From Saccharofermentans sp. (GTDB lineage: Bacteria; Bacillota; Clostridia; Saccharofermentanales; Saccharofermentanaceae), in the NCBI GenBank assembly GCA_016292215.1, contig JAEFBB010000005.1:24154-88153 (forward strand): a stretch of 64,000 nucleotides of DNA. The letters are read 5' to 3'. This document shows, one piece after another, positions 25,375-34,398 of the stretch. The notes beneath the pieces were generated by a model. It searched no databases and had not been told where the DNA came from. It saw only the letters and a program-made list of their open reading frames with translations. The position numbers were made by a program, and so were the translations under genes. Positions within the stretch are counted from its first letter, which is position 1. Each line of letters starts with the position of its first letter.

Positions 25375-25931
25375 AGTTCAAAGGGATAAAGAAAGTTCAC
25401 GAAGGCCGTTTTATTACTTCATACAATGCTGAATACGAGACGGAGCTTGGCAACCGCAAGATATATGAGATGATCTCAAGAGATAAGAGTATTACTTCTC
25501 TTGAAGACATTCAGCGCGAGAAATGTGATGCCGTTGTTCTGATAATAACTTCACCCGACGGTAGCAAACTCCTTCTTAACAAAGAGTTCAGAATGGCTGT
25601 CGGAGGTATTGCCGTTAATTTCCCGGCGGGACTTATCGATGAAGGTGAGACAGCGGAGACGGCAGCAGCCAGAGAGCTTTGGGAAGAGACCGGGTTGAAG
25701 CTTGTCTCCATTGAAGAAGTACTTCCGTTGAGCTTATCAGCTGTAGGAATCACAAATGAGAAGTCATGCTGTGTTATCGGTACTGCTGACGGTGAGTTCG
25801 CTCCGAGCACTTCAGATGAAGAGGAGATCGAGGCACGCTGGTATACCAAAGACGAAGTCAAAGAGCTTCTTAAGTGCAATAATCTTTCCGCAAGAACTCA
25901 GGCATATTGTTATTGGTGGGTGAAGAGTTGA
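25371..25931 (+). CDS. NUDIX hydrolase (ADP-ribose pyrophosphatase-like)
   Basis: The 186-residue protein has a canonical NUDIX box, beginning GLIDEGETAET and ending RELWEETGL (about residues 85-107), which binds the metal and diphosphate substrate. The N-terminal NRKIYEMISR and KLLLNKEFRMAVG segments are typical of ADP-ribose or NDP-sugar pyrophosphatases. It is the last gene of a four-gene overlapping run that starts with the lipoprotein. Confidence 0.88.
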   Translation: MKFKGIKKVHEGRFITSYNAEYETELGNRKIYEMISRDKSITSLEDIQREKCDAVVLIITSPDGSKLLLNKEFRMAVGGIAVNFPAGLIDEGETAETAAARELWEETGLKLVSIEEVLPLSLSAVGITNEKSCCVIGTADGEFAPSTSDEEEIEARWYTKDEVKELLKCNNLSARTQAYCYWWVKS

Positions 25932-25992
25932 ACAAAAGTCTGCATAGCTTCGAGTTAGCTGGTCGCATGAACATAATCGTTTACATTGGTTG

Positions 25993-27085
25993 ATGAGATT
26001 TTGGAAAAAAACGCAACCTGATTTTTGAATATATTTATGCGGTGGTCATAATCATGGTCATCGATGACCATTGTTCTTCTGTTATTGGTTGTATGACCAG
26101 TCTCTTTCCATATGACTCGTTTTTTTTACCGATGTTTGTGTTTTCTTCCGGGTATTTCTATAAGCAGACAGGATTAATAGACGGAATTTTGCACAAAGTA
26201 AAGAAACTGTACATTCCATACTTAATATGGAATGTTGTTGCTGTTATATTTACGCTCTTTCTTGATTGGGCATTTAAACTTAATTGGCTTGACAGTTTCT
26301 CATTTGACAGTGTTTTAGCGACGCTGATATGTTATCCTTTTTCTCCGTTAAATGAGCCTTCATGGTTCATAGTAATGCTCTTTGAAGTAAGCATTACATA
26401 TCTGTTTTTGCGCAGATTGATCAAATCAACCCCTGTTGCTGATACGGTGTTAACCGTTGTGTTGACTCTTATAGGGTTTGCGGTTACTTACAGGTGTTCA
26501 CATAGTATGCCGCAATCAATTACCGAAGTTTGTATATTAAGAATGTTCTTCTATTTGCAGTTTTATAACCTTGGTTACATGTTTAAGCGGTATTGGGAAA
26601 CATTGCTCAATAAGATAAACGGGGTTTTAGTCTGTGCGGTATGTATAGGGATCAACCTGATACTTGTTACTTTAAAATGTCCTATTGTTATTACTGCAGC
26701 GGCATATATGACGAGAATTCATTCTACTTTTCTCCCCTTACTCACGGCAATAACAGGAATTGTCTTTTATTACGAAGTAATGAAGTTTCTATCCGGAAAG
26801 ATTGGTGAGATCAAGATTATCTCCATAGTCTCAAAGCAGACATTGCTGATAATGGAAACACATATGTTTTTCCTGAACATTCCGAATTTTATTTTCTATG
26901 TGTTGATTAAGATGAATGTAATAACTTACAGTGGTTTTGACGTGGAAGCCTTTGTTGACAGTCCTTGGTATAGCCTCGCTTCAAACAGCGGGTTAATCAG
27001 CTTCTTCTCGGGAGTAGCGTTAAGCATTCTGTCAGCATACCTTGTGAACAAATATAAAGAAAAAAGAATGACGGCAAAAATTTAA
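25993..27085 (+). pseudogene. Acyltransferase family 3 membrane protein with a frameshift at an A7 run
   Basis: The main open frame (26042-27085, 347 residues from a GTG; first ATG 26054) encodes a ten-helix-type acyltransferase of the O-acyl-transfer family. Its N-terminal signature lies partly upstream: the same frame from 25997 reads RNLIFEYIYAVVIIMVIDDH, matching the usual first helix ending in His, but it has no start codon. An ATG at 25993 (MRFWKK) enters this frame only if one A of the seven-A run at 26005-26011 is missing. As written, it reads MRFWKKTQPDF and stops. The gene may be phase-variable, decayed, or miscalled. Base composition is more AT-rich than the neighbours, suggesting transfer. 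Confidence 0.7.
26005..26011 (+). repeat. A7 homopolymer at the acyltransferase frameshift
   Basis: Seven A residues follow ATGAGATTTTGG. With six A residues the ATG at 25993 would be in frame with the acyltransferase; with seven it is not. Confidence 0.8.
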
Positions 27086-27112
27086 GTTTCAACAACTGAC
27101 AAGTAAAAATAC

Positions 27113-27141
27113 TTGACACACCCGTTTACCTTTGTTATTAT
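27113..27141 (+). promoter_or_regulatory. Consensus promoter of the ylxM-ffh operon
   Basis: TTGACA at 27113-27118, a 17-base spacer and TATTAT at 27136-27141, 34 bases before the ylxM ATG. Confidence 0.85.
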
Positions 27142-27174
27142 GTGCAGGCTTGATATTAGGAGGCTTGCCTTTAA

Positions 27175-27501
27175 ATGCGTGAAAAGTCAGTAAGAACAGA
27201 CCTTTTGCTCGATTTCTACGGCAATCTTCTCACGCCCAAGATGAGGCGCACCTGTGAGAGCTACTATAACGATGACCTTTCTTTGGCAGAGATCGCCGAA
27301 GCGGAGGGTATCTCAAGACAGGGCGTTCATGACACGGTCAAGAGGGCGGAAAAGCAGCTTGAAGAGTACGAAGAGAAGTTAGGACTCTTGGGACTTTTCG
27401 AGAAACAACAGGCAAAAGCTAAGAAGGCTCTGGCGCACATTAACAGCGGTGATACCGGCAAGGCTGCAAAAGAGCTTGAAGAATTGATAGAGGAAATGTA
27501 A
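27175..27501 (+). CDS. ylxM: YlxM-family helix-turn-helix protein
   Basis: The 108-residue protein is a sigma-70 region 4-like helix-turn-helix protein: the N-terminal TDLLLDFYGNLLTPK is the YlxM signature, followed by SLAEIAEAEGISRQGVHDTV. It stimulates SRP GTPase activity in species studied and always sits before ffh. RBS GGAGG precedes the ATG. The stop is four bases before the ffh start. Its C-terminus is Lys/Ala/Glu-rich. Confidence 0.93.
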   Translation: MREKSVRTDLLLDFYGNLLTPKMRRTCESYYNDDLSLAEIAEAEGISRQGVHDTVKRAEKQLEEYEEKLGLLGLFEKQQAKAKKALAHINSGDTGKAAKELEELIEEM

Positions 27502-27505
27502 GAAA

Positions 27506-29026
27506 GTGTTTGAGAGCTTATCACAAAAGCTTCAGAATATAACCTCAAAGATGCGCGGCAAAGCCCGCGTAAGCGAGAGCGACATCAAGGAGATGATGCG
27601 TGAGATCCGCATGGCTCTTCTCGAGGCTGACGTTAACTACAGTGTAGTTAAGGAATTCGTCGCTGACATGTCTGAGAAGTGCAAGGGCGTTGATGTCCAG
27701 GGCTCATTTACTCCCGGCCAGCAGATAGTAAAGATCGTCAGAGATTCATTAACTGAACTTTTAGGCGGAGAAGATGGCGAAGACAGGCTCAACGCCGATT
27801 CATCCGGATTTAATATCATCATCCTTTACGGTCTCCAGGGTGCAGGTAAGACCACCACGGCTGCAAAGCTCGCCAAGCTCCTCAAGGAGAACGGCAAGAA
27901 GCCTATGGTCGTATCCGTCGACGTTCACAGACCCGCTGCTGCACAGCAGCTCAAGGTATTGAGCGACAGCGTAGGCGTCGACTGCTATATCGATCCCGAG
28001 GAGAAGGATGCAGTTAAGATCGCAAAAGACGGTGAAGGCAGAGCAAGATACATGCTTTGCAATTACCTCATCATCGATACCGCAGGTCGTACGGTTGCTG
28101 ATGAAGAGCTCATGGAAGAGCTCCGTGATATCGCAGCAGCGGTCAATCCTACGGAGAAGCTCCTCGTAGTCGATGCAATGATCGGTCAGGAAGCCGTTAA
28201 CGTTGCGCAGCTCTTCGAGCAGAACATCGGCATGGACGGCTTCATCATGACAAAGCTCGACGGTGACGCAAGAGGCGGTGCCGCGCTTTCGATCCGTAAA
28301 CTTACAAGCAAGCCTATCAAGTACATCTGTACAGGCGAGAAGGTAGATGCTATCGAGAAGTTCTATCCTCAGCGTATGGCTGACAGGATCCTCGGCATGG
28401 GCGATGTCGTAAGCCTTATCGAAAAGGCACAGCAGAGCATCGACGAGGAAGAAGCCCGCAAGACGATGGAACGCATGATGGGCAGCCATTTTAACCTCGA
28501 TGACCTTTATGCCCAGTATGCACAGATGAAGAAGATGGGATCTCTCAAAGATCTCGTCGGCATGATGCCCGGCGCCGCAGGCAAGGTCAACGAGGATGAT
28601 CTTGATGACAAGATCGTCGACAGACAGATGGCTATCATCACATCCATGACCAAGAAGGAGAGAAGGAATCCTTCGATCCTCAATGCCAGCAGAAGAAAGA
28701 GGATCGCTGCAGGCGCAGGCGTACAGGTATCTGACGTTAATAAGCTCATCACACAGTATGAGCAGACAGCAAAGCTCATGAAGACGTTCTCGAACGGCAA
28801 GGGCGGATTCAAGATGCCTAAGGGTTTTGCAAAGCAGGCAGCCAAGATGGGCCTTTCAGGCGGAATGGGCGGCATGGGAGGCTTAGGCAATATGGGCGGA
28901 ATGGGCAGCGGGATCCCCAAGGGATTAGGAAGCCTTTCAGCTCCCAAGGAAGACATAGGCGATTATTCCGCGGCAGCTCCCACGGGAAGACGCGACCGCA
29001 AGAAGAAGCGCAAGGGCAGAAGATAA
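27506..29026 (+). CDS. ffh: Signal recognition particle protein Ffh
   Basis: Ffh targets nascent membrane proteins with SRP RNA. The N domain is followed by the GTPase: GLQGAGKTTT, DTAGR and TKLDGDARGG. The M domain has the long Met-rich region with MMGSHFNLDDLYAQ. The C-terminus ends in an unusually long Gly/Met-rich stretch (about residues 455-475, GGMGGMGG repeats) and a basic RRDRKKKRKGRR. It starts with GTG at 27506. GAGGA lies 11 bases upstream, in the ylxM end. Length 506 is slightly long. Confidence 0.96.
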   Translation: MFESLSQKLQNITSKMRGKARVSESDIKEMMREIRMALLEADVNYSVVKEFVADMSEKCKGVDVQGSFTPGQQIVKIVRDSLTELLGGEDGEDRLNADSSGFNIIILYGLQGAGKTTTAAKLAKLLKENGKKPMVVSVDVHRPAAAQQLKVLSDSVGVDCYIDPEEKDAVKIAKDGEGRARYMLCNYLIIDTAGRTVADEELMEELRDIAAAVNPTEKLLVVDAMIGQEAVNVAQLFEQNIGMDGFIMTKLDGDARGGAALSIRKLTSKPIKYICTGEKVDAIEKFYPQRMADRILGMGDVVSLIEKAQQSIDEEEARKTMERMMGSHFNLDDLYAQYAQMKKMGSLKDLVGMMPGAAGKVNEDDLDDKIVDRQMAIITSMTKKERRNPSILNASRRKRIAAGAGVQVSDVNKLITQYEQTAKLMKTFSNGKGGFKMPKGFAKQAAKMGLSGGMGGMGGLGNMGGMGSGIPKGLGSLSAPKEDIGDYSAAAPTGRRDRKKKRKGRR

Positions 29027-29096
29027 AGTCGATCCCGTCATTTATATGGCGATGATTATATAAAAAACAAAAAATATTTTTTTGGAGGAAACAAAA

Positions 29097-29339
29097 ATGG
29101 CAGTAAAAATTCGTTTAAGAAGAATGGGCAAGAAGAAGGCACCTTTCTATCGTGTAGTAGTAGCTGACGCCAGATATCCTAGAGACGGCCGCTTCATCGA
29201 GGAGATCGGTTACTATGATCCCATGAAGGAAACAGACAGCGTTAACATCGATGCAGACGCAGCTAAGAAGTGGATCTCCAACGGAGCTCAGCCCACAGAT
29301 ACAGTAAAGTCTCTTCTTAAGAAGCAGGGCATCATCTGA
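29097..29339 (+). CDS. rpsP: 30S ribosomal protein S16
   Basis: The 80-residue protein starts [19 protein letters not shown], the invariant S16 N-terminus, and has the normal length. ATG 29097 is preceded by GGAGG; the in-frame TTG at 29082 overlaps that Shine-Dalgarno and is rejected. It lies in the conserved ffh-rpsP-khpA-rimM order. Confidence 0.97.
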   Translation: MAVKIRLRRMGKKKAPFYRVVVADARYPRDGRFIEEIGYYDPMKETDSVNIDADAAKKWISNGAQPTDTVKSLLKKQGII

Positions 29340-29393
29340 TAAACTTTTATTCAGATGAGAATATTACCCAAATAATAGGAAGGAGAGCTTTAT

Positions 29394-29624
29394 ATGGACG
29401 ATTTGTTGGTTTATATCGCAAGGGAATTAGTAAGTAATCCCGATGAGGTAAACGTTAAGAAGACAGAGCGTGGAAACACTGTTGTTTTCGAGCTGTCCGT
29501 TGCTCCCGAAGATACAGGAAAGATCATCGGCAAGAACGGAAAGAGAGCTCAGGCTATCCGTTCGATAATGAAGGCTAAGTACCTCAAGGAAGGTAAGCGC
29601 GTTATAGTCGATATAGTAGGCTGA
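29394..29624 (+). CDS. khpA: KH-domain RNA-binding protein KhpA
   Basis: The 76-residue protein is a single KH domain: the GKNGKRAQAIRS segment is its GxxG loop. KhpA binds RNA together with KhpB in Firmicutes and affects small-RNA and cell-wall control. It lies between rpsP and rimM, its usual place. RBS GGAAGGAGAG precedes the ATG. Confidence 0.94.
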   Translation: MDDLLVYIARELVSNPDEVNVKKTERGNTVVFELSVAPEDTGKIIGKNGKRAQAIRSIMKAKYLKEGKRVIVDIVG

Positions 29625-29629
29625 TTCTT

Positions 29630-30154
29630 TTGGATAATCTCATCATTATAGGAAAGATTACCGGCGCGCACGGCGTCCGCGGGGAACTCAAGATATTCCC
29701 CCTTACGGACGACCCGCGCCGTTTCCTTAAACTTAAGGAATGTTTTATCTGCGGGCAGAACTTTGAGAAGCCCGAAGCATTAATGTGTTCTTCTGCCAGA
29801 CTCGACAGGGGAAACGTTCTTGTAAAGTTCGAAGGTGTCCTTGACAGAGACAAGGCAGAGCTCATGCGCGGCAGATTTATTGCCGTCGAGAGAGCCAATG
29901 CCGTAAAGCTCAAGAAGGACAGCTATTTCATCACTGACCTCAAAGGTCTTAAAGTCATTGACGACGACAGGGGAGATCTGGGTGTTGTTATCGACTGTTT
30001 TGCGACAGGTCCCCAATATACGCTTGAGATAAAGCGCGATAAGAAGAAAAACCTCATGCTCCCGTTCGTCAAAGTATATTGTTACGAAGTCGATATAGAG
30101 GCAGGATTTATCAAGTGCCGGTTGCCGGAAGGCCTCTACGAACTGTACGACTGA
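29630..30154 (+). CDS. rimM: 16S rRNA processing protein RimM
   Basis: RimM assists maturation of the 30S head and binds S19. The 174-residue protein shows the GKITGAHGVRGELK signature at its start and the RGRFIAVERANA and LMLPFVK segments of the PRC domain. It appears to start at TTG 29630, five bases after khpA; no ATG fits. No clear Shine-Dalgarno is seen, which suggests coupling to khpA. In related genomes trmD follows directly; here a five-gene cluster comes next. Confidence 0.94.
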   Translation: MDNLIIIGKITGAHGVRGELKIFPLTDDPRRFLKLKECFICGQNFEKPEALMCSSARLDRGNVLVKFEGVLDRDKAELMRGRFIAVERANAVKLKKDSYFITDLKGLKVIDDDRGDLGVVIDCFATGPQYTLEIKRDKKKNLMLPFVKVYCYEVDIEAGFIKCRLPEGLYELYD

Positions 30155-30191
30155 TATTCAAGAAAACAACTGATATGGGACGGCAAGCTTT

Positions 30192-31343
30192 ATGAAGATA
30201 GTCTACTTTATGACTCCTGCATACGGCCATGTTTTGCCTGTCCTGCCGATAATAAGAGAGCTCACAAAAAGAGGACATGAAGTCATCTGTTATGCCACGC
30301 CGCAGTTTAAGGATTATATCGGATCCTGCGGCTGCCATTACCGTGAGTATGACGAAGAATTCCATAACCTGAAAATAGATGAGATCACGGGCGATCTTTA
30401 CAGACTTATGGAGACGCTCATAACGCTTAACGAGAAACAATACGATAACTATATTGATGTGGTCAGAAGCGAATCTCCTGATCTTCTGATGTACGATTCG
30501 ATGCTCTCATTTGCCAAGAATATTGCTTATAAACTGAATATAAAAAGCGTGTGCACCGCCGCAACGATCGGATTTAATCTGCCTGTGTGCATGTTCTCGA
30601 ATATAGCCACATCAAGTGTTCCTCTCGTGCTTAAGAACGGCAAAGGAATGAGAAGGCTCATCAAACAGGATAAGAAATTCAGAAAAGACAGGGGTCTTGC
30701 TAAGTTCAAGCTCATAGATCTTTATATGAATACCGCTGACTGTACTATCGTCATGACACCTTATAAGCTTCAGCCGATGGCATGGACGTTCCCTAAGTCG
30801 GTTCATTTCGTTGGTACTACCATAAAAGAGCAGATAGAGATCCTTCACGGCGGCGAATATGGCGATTACGACTGCTATATCTCTATGGGATCGGTTTTCG
30901 GGAAGAACGTAAATGAGATGAGAGATTTCTTGGAGTTTCCGGAGATGCGCGAAAAGAAGATCATCATATCAACGCCTGAGACACCTGACTGGATGAAGGG
31001 AATGCCCAACGTGCGTGCAGAAAAATGGGTACACAATGTAGATCTTATTCCGAACGTCAAACTCTTCATAAATGTAGGCGGTGTCAGCTCGGTTTATACC
31101 GCAATGTATTACGGTGTAAGACAGATATCGATTCCCGCACAGGAAGAAGAGCGTTACAATGCAATTATATTAAAGCGGCACAAAGGCGGCTTCTATCTAA
31201 AAAGATACGAAAAGGATAAACTGTTAAAAGCAGTTAAGTCGGCAGATAAGCTGAAGCCGGAGCTGTGTCAGAAGCTGATCCGCGAAGCAGACGGTACCGG
31301 GACCGCTGCTGAGCTGATCGAAGGAATGAGCGTAAACTTATGA
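30192..31343 (+). CDS. UDP-glycosyltransferase-like protein (MGT/GT1 family) of the inserted cluster
   Basis: The 383-residue GT-B protein starts with TPAYGHVLPVLPIIREL, as macrolide-type glycosyltransferases do, and has the C-terminal donor region GGVSSVYTAMYYGVRQISIP. Two usual donor residues differ: the HxG-type His is Asn (NVGG) and the DQ pair near the end of the motif is EE. It would glycosylate a small lipophilic acceptor if active, using an unknown sugar. It starts 37 bases after rimM and overlaps the next gene by four bases. It is the first of five overlapping genes that interrupt the rimM-trmD order. Confidence 0.85.
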   Translation: MKIVYFMTPAYGHVLPVLPIIRELTKRGHEVICYATPQFKDYIGSCGCHYREYDEEFHNLKIDEITGDLYRLMETLITLNEKQYDNYIDVVRSESPDLLMYDSMLSFAKNIAYKLNIKSVCTAATIGFNLPVCMFSNIATSSVPLVLKNGKGMRRLIKQDKKFRKDRGLAKFKLIDLYMNTADCTIVMTPYKLQPMAWTFPKSVHFVGTTIKEQIEILHGGEYGDYDCYISMGSVFGKNVNEMRDFLEFPEMREKKIIISTPETPDWMKGMPNVRAEKWVHNVDLIPNVKLFINVGGVSSVYTAMYYGVRQISIPAQEEERYNAIILKRHKGGFYLKRYEKDKLLKAVKSADKLKPELCQKLIREADGTGTAAELIEGMSVNL

Positions 31344-32344
31344 GTGAGAAAGTCTTGCTTACAGGAGCCACGGGATTTCTCGGAGGCTACGTAATAAAAG
31401 AACTGTCGGAGCGCGAAGGCTATGAAGTCATCGCCGTCGGCAGAAATGAGAAGCGCGGCAGGGAGCTTGAAGCATATAAAGGCGTCAGGTTCGTCAAAGC
31501 CGATATCACCGATGAAGCAATGCTCGGATCGATCTTCGAAGAAGAGAGGCCCGATTATGTTATCCACACAGGCGCTTTAAGCTCCGCGTGGGGAAAGTAC
31601 GATGATTTCTATCAGGCAAATGTTAAGTCTACGGTCATCATCGGCGGCCTTTGCATCAAGCACAATATCAAGCGCATGGTATATATCTCTTCTCCGAGTA
31701 TCTATACAGCAAAGCGCGACAGGCTCGATATTAAGGAAGACGACTTCGATCCTGCCAACAAGCTGAATTTTTACATCAAGACAAAGCTGCTCTCTGAAAA
31801 AGAGCTCCACGCGTTGGAAGAAAAAGGTCTTAACCTTACGATCTTAAGACCCAGGGGCCTTATCGGTCCGGGCGATCCGAGCCTTATGCCACGCCTCATG
31901 CGCGCCAACGGCAAGATAGGCATTCCGCTTATCCGCAAGGGCAAGATCATCGTAGACATCACATGCGTGCAGAATGTCGCTTATGCATGCTATCTTGCCA
32001 TGACGACAGCTGATGCAAAGGGCATGACTTTCAACATAACCAACGGTGAGCCTTCGGAGTTTTCAAAGCTTCTTGAATTGTTCTGTACTGAAGCGGGAGA
32101 GACCGCAAAGTTCCTTAATCTTCCGTTCGGACTGATGTATGTGATGGCTTCGATTATGGAAGGCATCTATACGATCCTTCCGACAAAAAAGGAACCCGTG
32201 CTTACGAGATATACTGTCTGCACGTTGTCGTTCTCGCAGTCACTTGATATAAGCAAAGCAAAGGAGATATTAGGCTACAGCCCCAAGATCTCACTTGCGG
32301 AAGGAATTCGTGAATATGGTAAATGGTGGCAGACAAATAAGTAG
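31340..32344 (+). CDS. NAD(P)-dependent epimerase/3-beta-HSD-like reductase of the cluster
   Basis: The 334-residue extended SDR has TGATGFLGGYV (nucleotide loop, residues 8-18), ISSPSIY with the catalytic Ser and YIKTK for the YxxxK pair. The overall pattern (RPRGLIGPGDPSLMPRL) is that of 3-beta-hydroxysteroid dehydrogenase-like reductases, the family of OleD in olefin synthesis. A hydrophobic segment lies near residue 265-280. It could reduce a beta-keto acyl product made by the KAS III-like enzyme encoded three genes on. Its start overlaps the glycosyltransferase by four bases. Confidence 0.86.
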   Translation: MSEKVLLTGATGFLGGYVIKELSEREGYEVIAVGRNEKRGRELEAYKGVRFVKADITDEAMLGSIFEEERPDYVIHTGALSSAWGKYDDFYQANVKSTVIIGGLCIKHNIKRMVYISSPSIYTAKRDRLDIKEDDFDPANKLNFYIKTKLLSEKELHALEEKGLNLTILRPRGLIGPGDPSLMPRLMRANGKIGIPLIRKGKIIVDITCVQNVAYACYLAMTTADAKGMTFNITNGEPSEFSKLLELFCTEAGETAKFLNLPFGLMYVMASIMEGIYTILPTKKEPVLTRYTVCTLSFSQSLDISKAKEILGYSPKISLAEGIREYGKWWQTNK

Positions 32345-33140
32345 TGTAACGCTCTATGCCTGCGGAACCTGCAAGAATAATATAGCGTCCGTATTAAAGG
32401 GCGAGAAGAAGAAAGAGATAGTCTTTCCTGCGCTCGTCGCGCGTCTTGAACATGAGAAGTCAGGCACTGTCCTCTTTGATACCGGCTACTCGGAAAGGAT
32501 CTACGGCAACGGCATAGTCTCTAAGATCTATAATCTCCTGAATCCTTCTGACGTAAGGGAAGAAGATACGATCAGCCACAAGATGAAGACTGAAGGCCGC
32601 AAGGTAAGCTATATCATCTTAAGCCATCCGCATCCCGATCACATAGGCTGTCTTAAAGACTTCAAAGACTATACTCTGCTTGCTACAGAAGACTGTATCA
32701 ATGGTCTTAGGAAATCGAAAAATACAGAGCTCGTTTTCCGCAACCAGGTGCCTGATATGACAGGCGGAATTAAGATAAGAAGCCTTGAGCCTCTGACACA
32801 AAATGACGGTGAAGCCGGAATGCTCTTAAAGCACTTTACGGAAGTATACGATGTCTTAGGAGACGGAAGCGTATACGGAGTAAGGCTTGACGGTCATACA
32901 AAAGGGCAGATGGGCATTTATATCCCTGAGTATAAGCTTTTGCTGGCTGCAGACGCTTCCTGGGGGCATTATTTTGCGGACCGTGTAGATAAGATGAGAT
33001 TCATGCCAAAGAGGATCCAGAAGGATTACAAGGTCTATAAAGACACCGTAGAGCGCGTTAAGGCTTTCGAGAAGGAGCATCCTGATGTCAGGGTAATCTA
33101 TTCCCACGAAGAATTCCCGGAGGGCGTCTATGAGCAATAA
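32316..33140 (+). CDS. MBL-fold metallohydrolase of the cluster
   Basis: The 274-residue protein has HPHPDHIG (the HxHxDH metal motif), FDTGYS upstream, ADASWGHYF (bridging Asp) and a late SHEEFPEG His, which is a complete metallo-beta-lactamase-type di-metal site resembling N-acyl-homoserine lactonases. Hydrolysis of a lactone or thioester of the cluster's product is plausible. The ATG 32316 (GGAA upstream) overlaps the previous gene by 29 bases; earlier in-frame TTG or GTG starts overlap more. It overlaps the next gene by 11 bases. Confidence 0.84.
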   Translation: MVNGGRQISSVTLYACGTCKNNIASVLKGEKKKEIVFPALVARLEHEKSGTVLFDTGYSERIYGNGIVSKIYNLLNPSDVREEDTISHKMKTEGRKVSYIILSHPHPDHIGCLKDFKDYTLLATEDCINGLRKSKNTELVFRNQVPDMTGGIKIRSLEPLTQNDGEAGMLLKHFTEVYDVLGDGSVYGVRLDGHTKGQMGIYIPEYKLLLAADASWGHYFADRVDKMRFMPKRIQKDYKVYKDTVERVKAFEKEHPDVRVIYSHEEFPEGVYEQ

Positions 33141-34398
33141 GATCGATATCCTCAGGACATATCTCAAATACAAGAACATGCGCTTTAAAGACCGCGCGGC
33201 GCTTGAGAAATACCAGGAAAAGAAGATAAGCAAACAGCTTGATTTTGTTACTTCGCATTCCAGGCTTTATGAGAAGTATAAGGGCAAGCCGCTATCTGAT
33301 TATCCTCTTATGGATAAGAAGCAGATGATGGAGCATTTCGATGAGCTCAACACGGTAGGCACGAACCGCGACGAAGCAATGAAGCTTGCGATAGATTCGG
33401 AAAGAAGCCGTGATTTCTCCGAAAAGCTCAATCACATTACAGTGGGCCTGAGCTCAGGAACGAGTGATACGAGAGGCATTTTCCTTGTGTCCGATAAAGA
33501 GAAGGACACGTGGGCAGGCTATATCCTGTCTAAGGTCTTATACGGATCCATTCTCGGAAAATATGAAGTCGCTTTCTTCATGAGAGCGAATTCGAATCTT
33601 TATGAATCAGTAAGTTCATCCAATATTCACTTTGTTTTCTATGACATCTACAAGGATGTTGATGATAATATCAGGAAACTTTTGGAGCAGAAGCCGGATA
33701 TAATCGTGGGCCAGCCGTCCATTCTTCTGGATCTTTGCCGCGTCGCTAAAAATCTTCATCCGAAGAAGGTCATATCCATAGCCGAAGTTCTTGAAGACCG
33801 CGACAGGGAGGAGATCAAGAAAGCATTTAACGTCGATGTGATACATCAGGTCTATCAGTGTACCGAAGGCTGTCTTGCCACGACATGCGAATACGGCACT
33901 ATCCATCTCAATGAGGATATCGTGCATGTGGAAAAGGAGTATCTGGATGACAGAAGATTCATTCCGGTGATCACCGATTTCACGAGGACTTCGCAGCCGA
34001 TAATAAGATACCGCTTAAACGATATACTGGTAGAGCGCAAAGAGCCTTGCCCCTGCGGGAGCTGTTTTACCGCGCTCGAAAGGATCGAAGGAAGAGAAGA
34101 TGATGTATTTGTCTTTGACTGTGAAGAGAATAAGAGTGTAGAAGTATTCCCGGACTTCATAAGAAGGCTTGTCCTTTTCGCAGGCGACGTCAGCGATTAC
34201 AGGATAGTCCAGACTGAAGACGGAAGCATGGAAGTTTATTGGAATGAGAATGATGCCATGAAGGATAAGTTCATGACCGAGCTTAAGAAAATGGCGTCAG
34301 ACAGGGGATTTGATTTACCTGAGGTCAAATTTTACACGTATTCATTTGACCGCAGTAAAAAGTTGAAACGTGTGGAATCAAGGAGAAAGAGAAAATGA
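33130..34398 (+). CDS. Adenylate-forming enzyme, F390-synthetase/PaaK-like, of the cluster
   Basis: The 422-residue protein resembles the coenzyme F390 synthetase/phenylacetate-CoA ligase branch of adenylate-forming enzymes. VGLSSGTSDTRGIFLV is the phosphate loop (usually SSGTTG), VYQCTEGCL the YxxTE-like motif, and NDILVERKEPCPCGS the later conserved stretch with a CxC pair. It should activate a carboxylate as an acyl adenylate, possibly to CoA. It is about 420 residues, so the C-terminal lid is short. It overlaps both neighbours. Confidence 0.84.
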   Translation: MSNKIDILRTYLKYKNMRFKDRAALEKYQEKKISKQLDFVTSHSRLYEKYKGKPLSDYPLMDKKQMMEHFDELNTVGTNRDEAMKLAIDSERSRDFSEKLNHITVGLSSGTSDTRGIFLVSDKEKDTWAGYILSKVLYGSILGKYEVAFFMRANSNLYESVSSSNIHFVFYDIYKDVDDNIRKLLEQKPDIIVGQPSILLDLCRVAKNLHPKKVISIAEVLEDRDREEIKKAFNVDVIHQVYQCTEGCLATTCEYGTIHLNEDIVHVEKEYLDDRRFIPVITDFTRTSQPIIRYRLNDILVERKEPCPCGSCFTALERIEGREDDVFVFDCEENKSVEVFPDFIRRLVLFAGDVSDYRIVQTEDGSMEVYWNENDAMKDKFMTELKKMASDRGFDLPEVKFYTYSFDRSKKLKRVESRRKRK

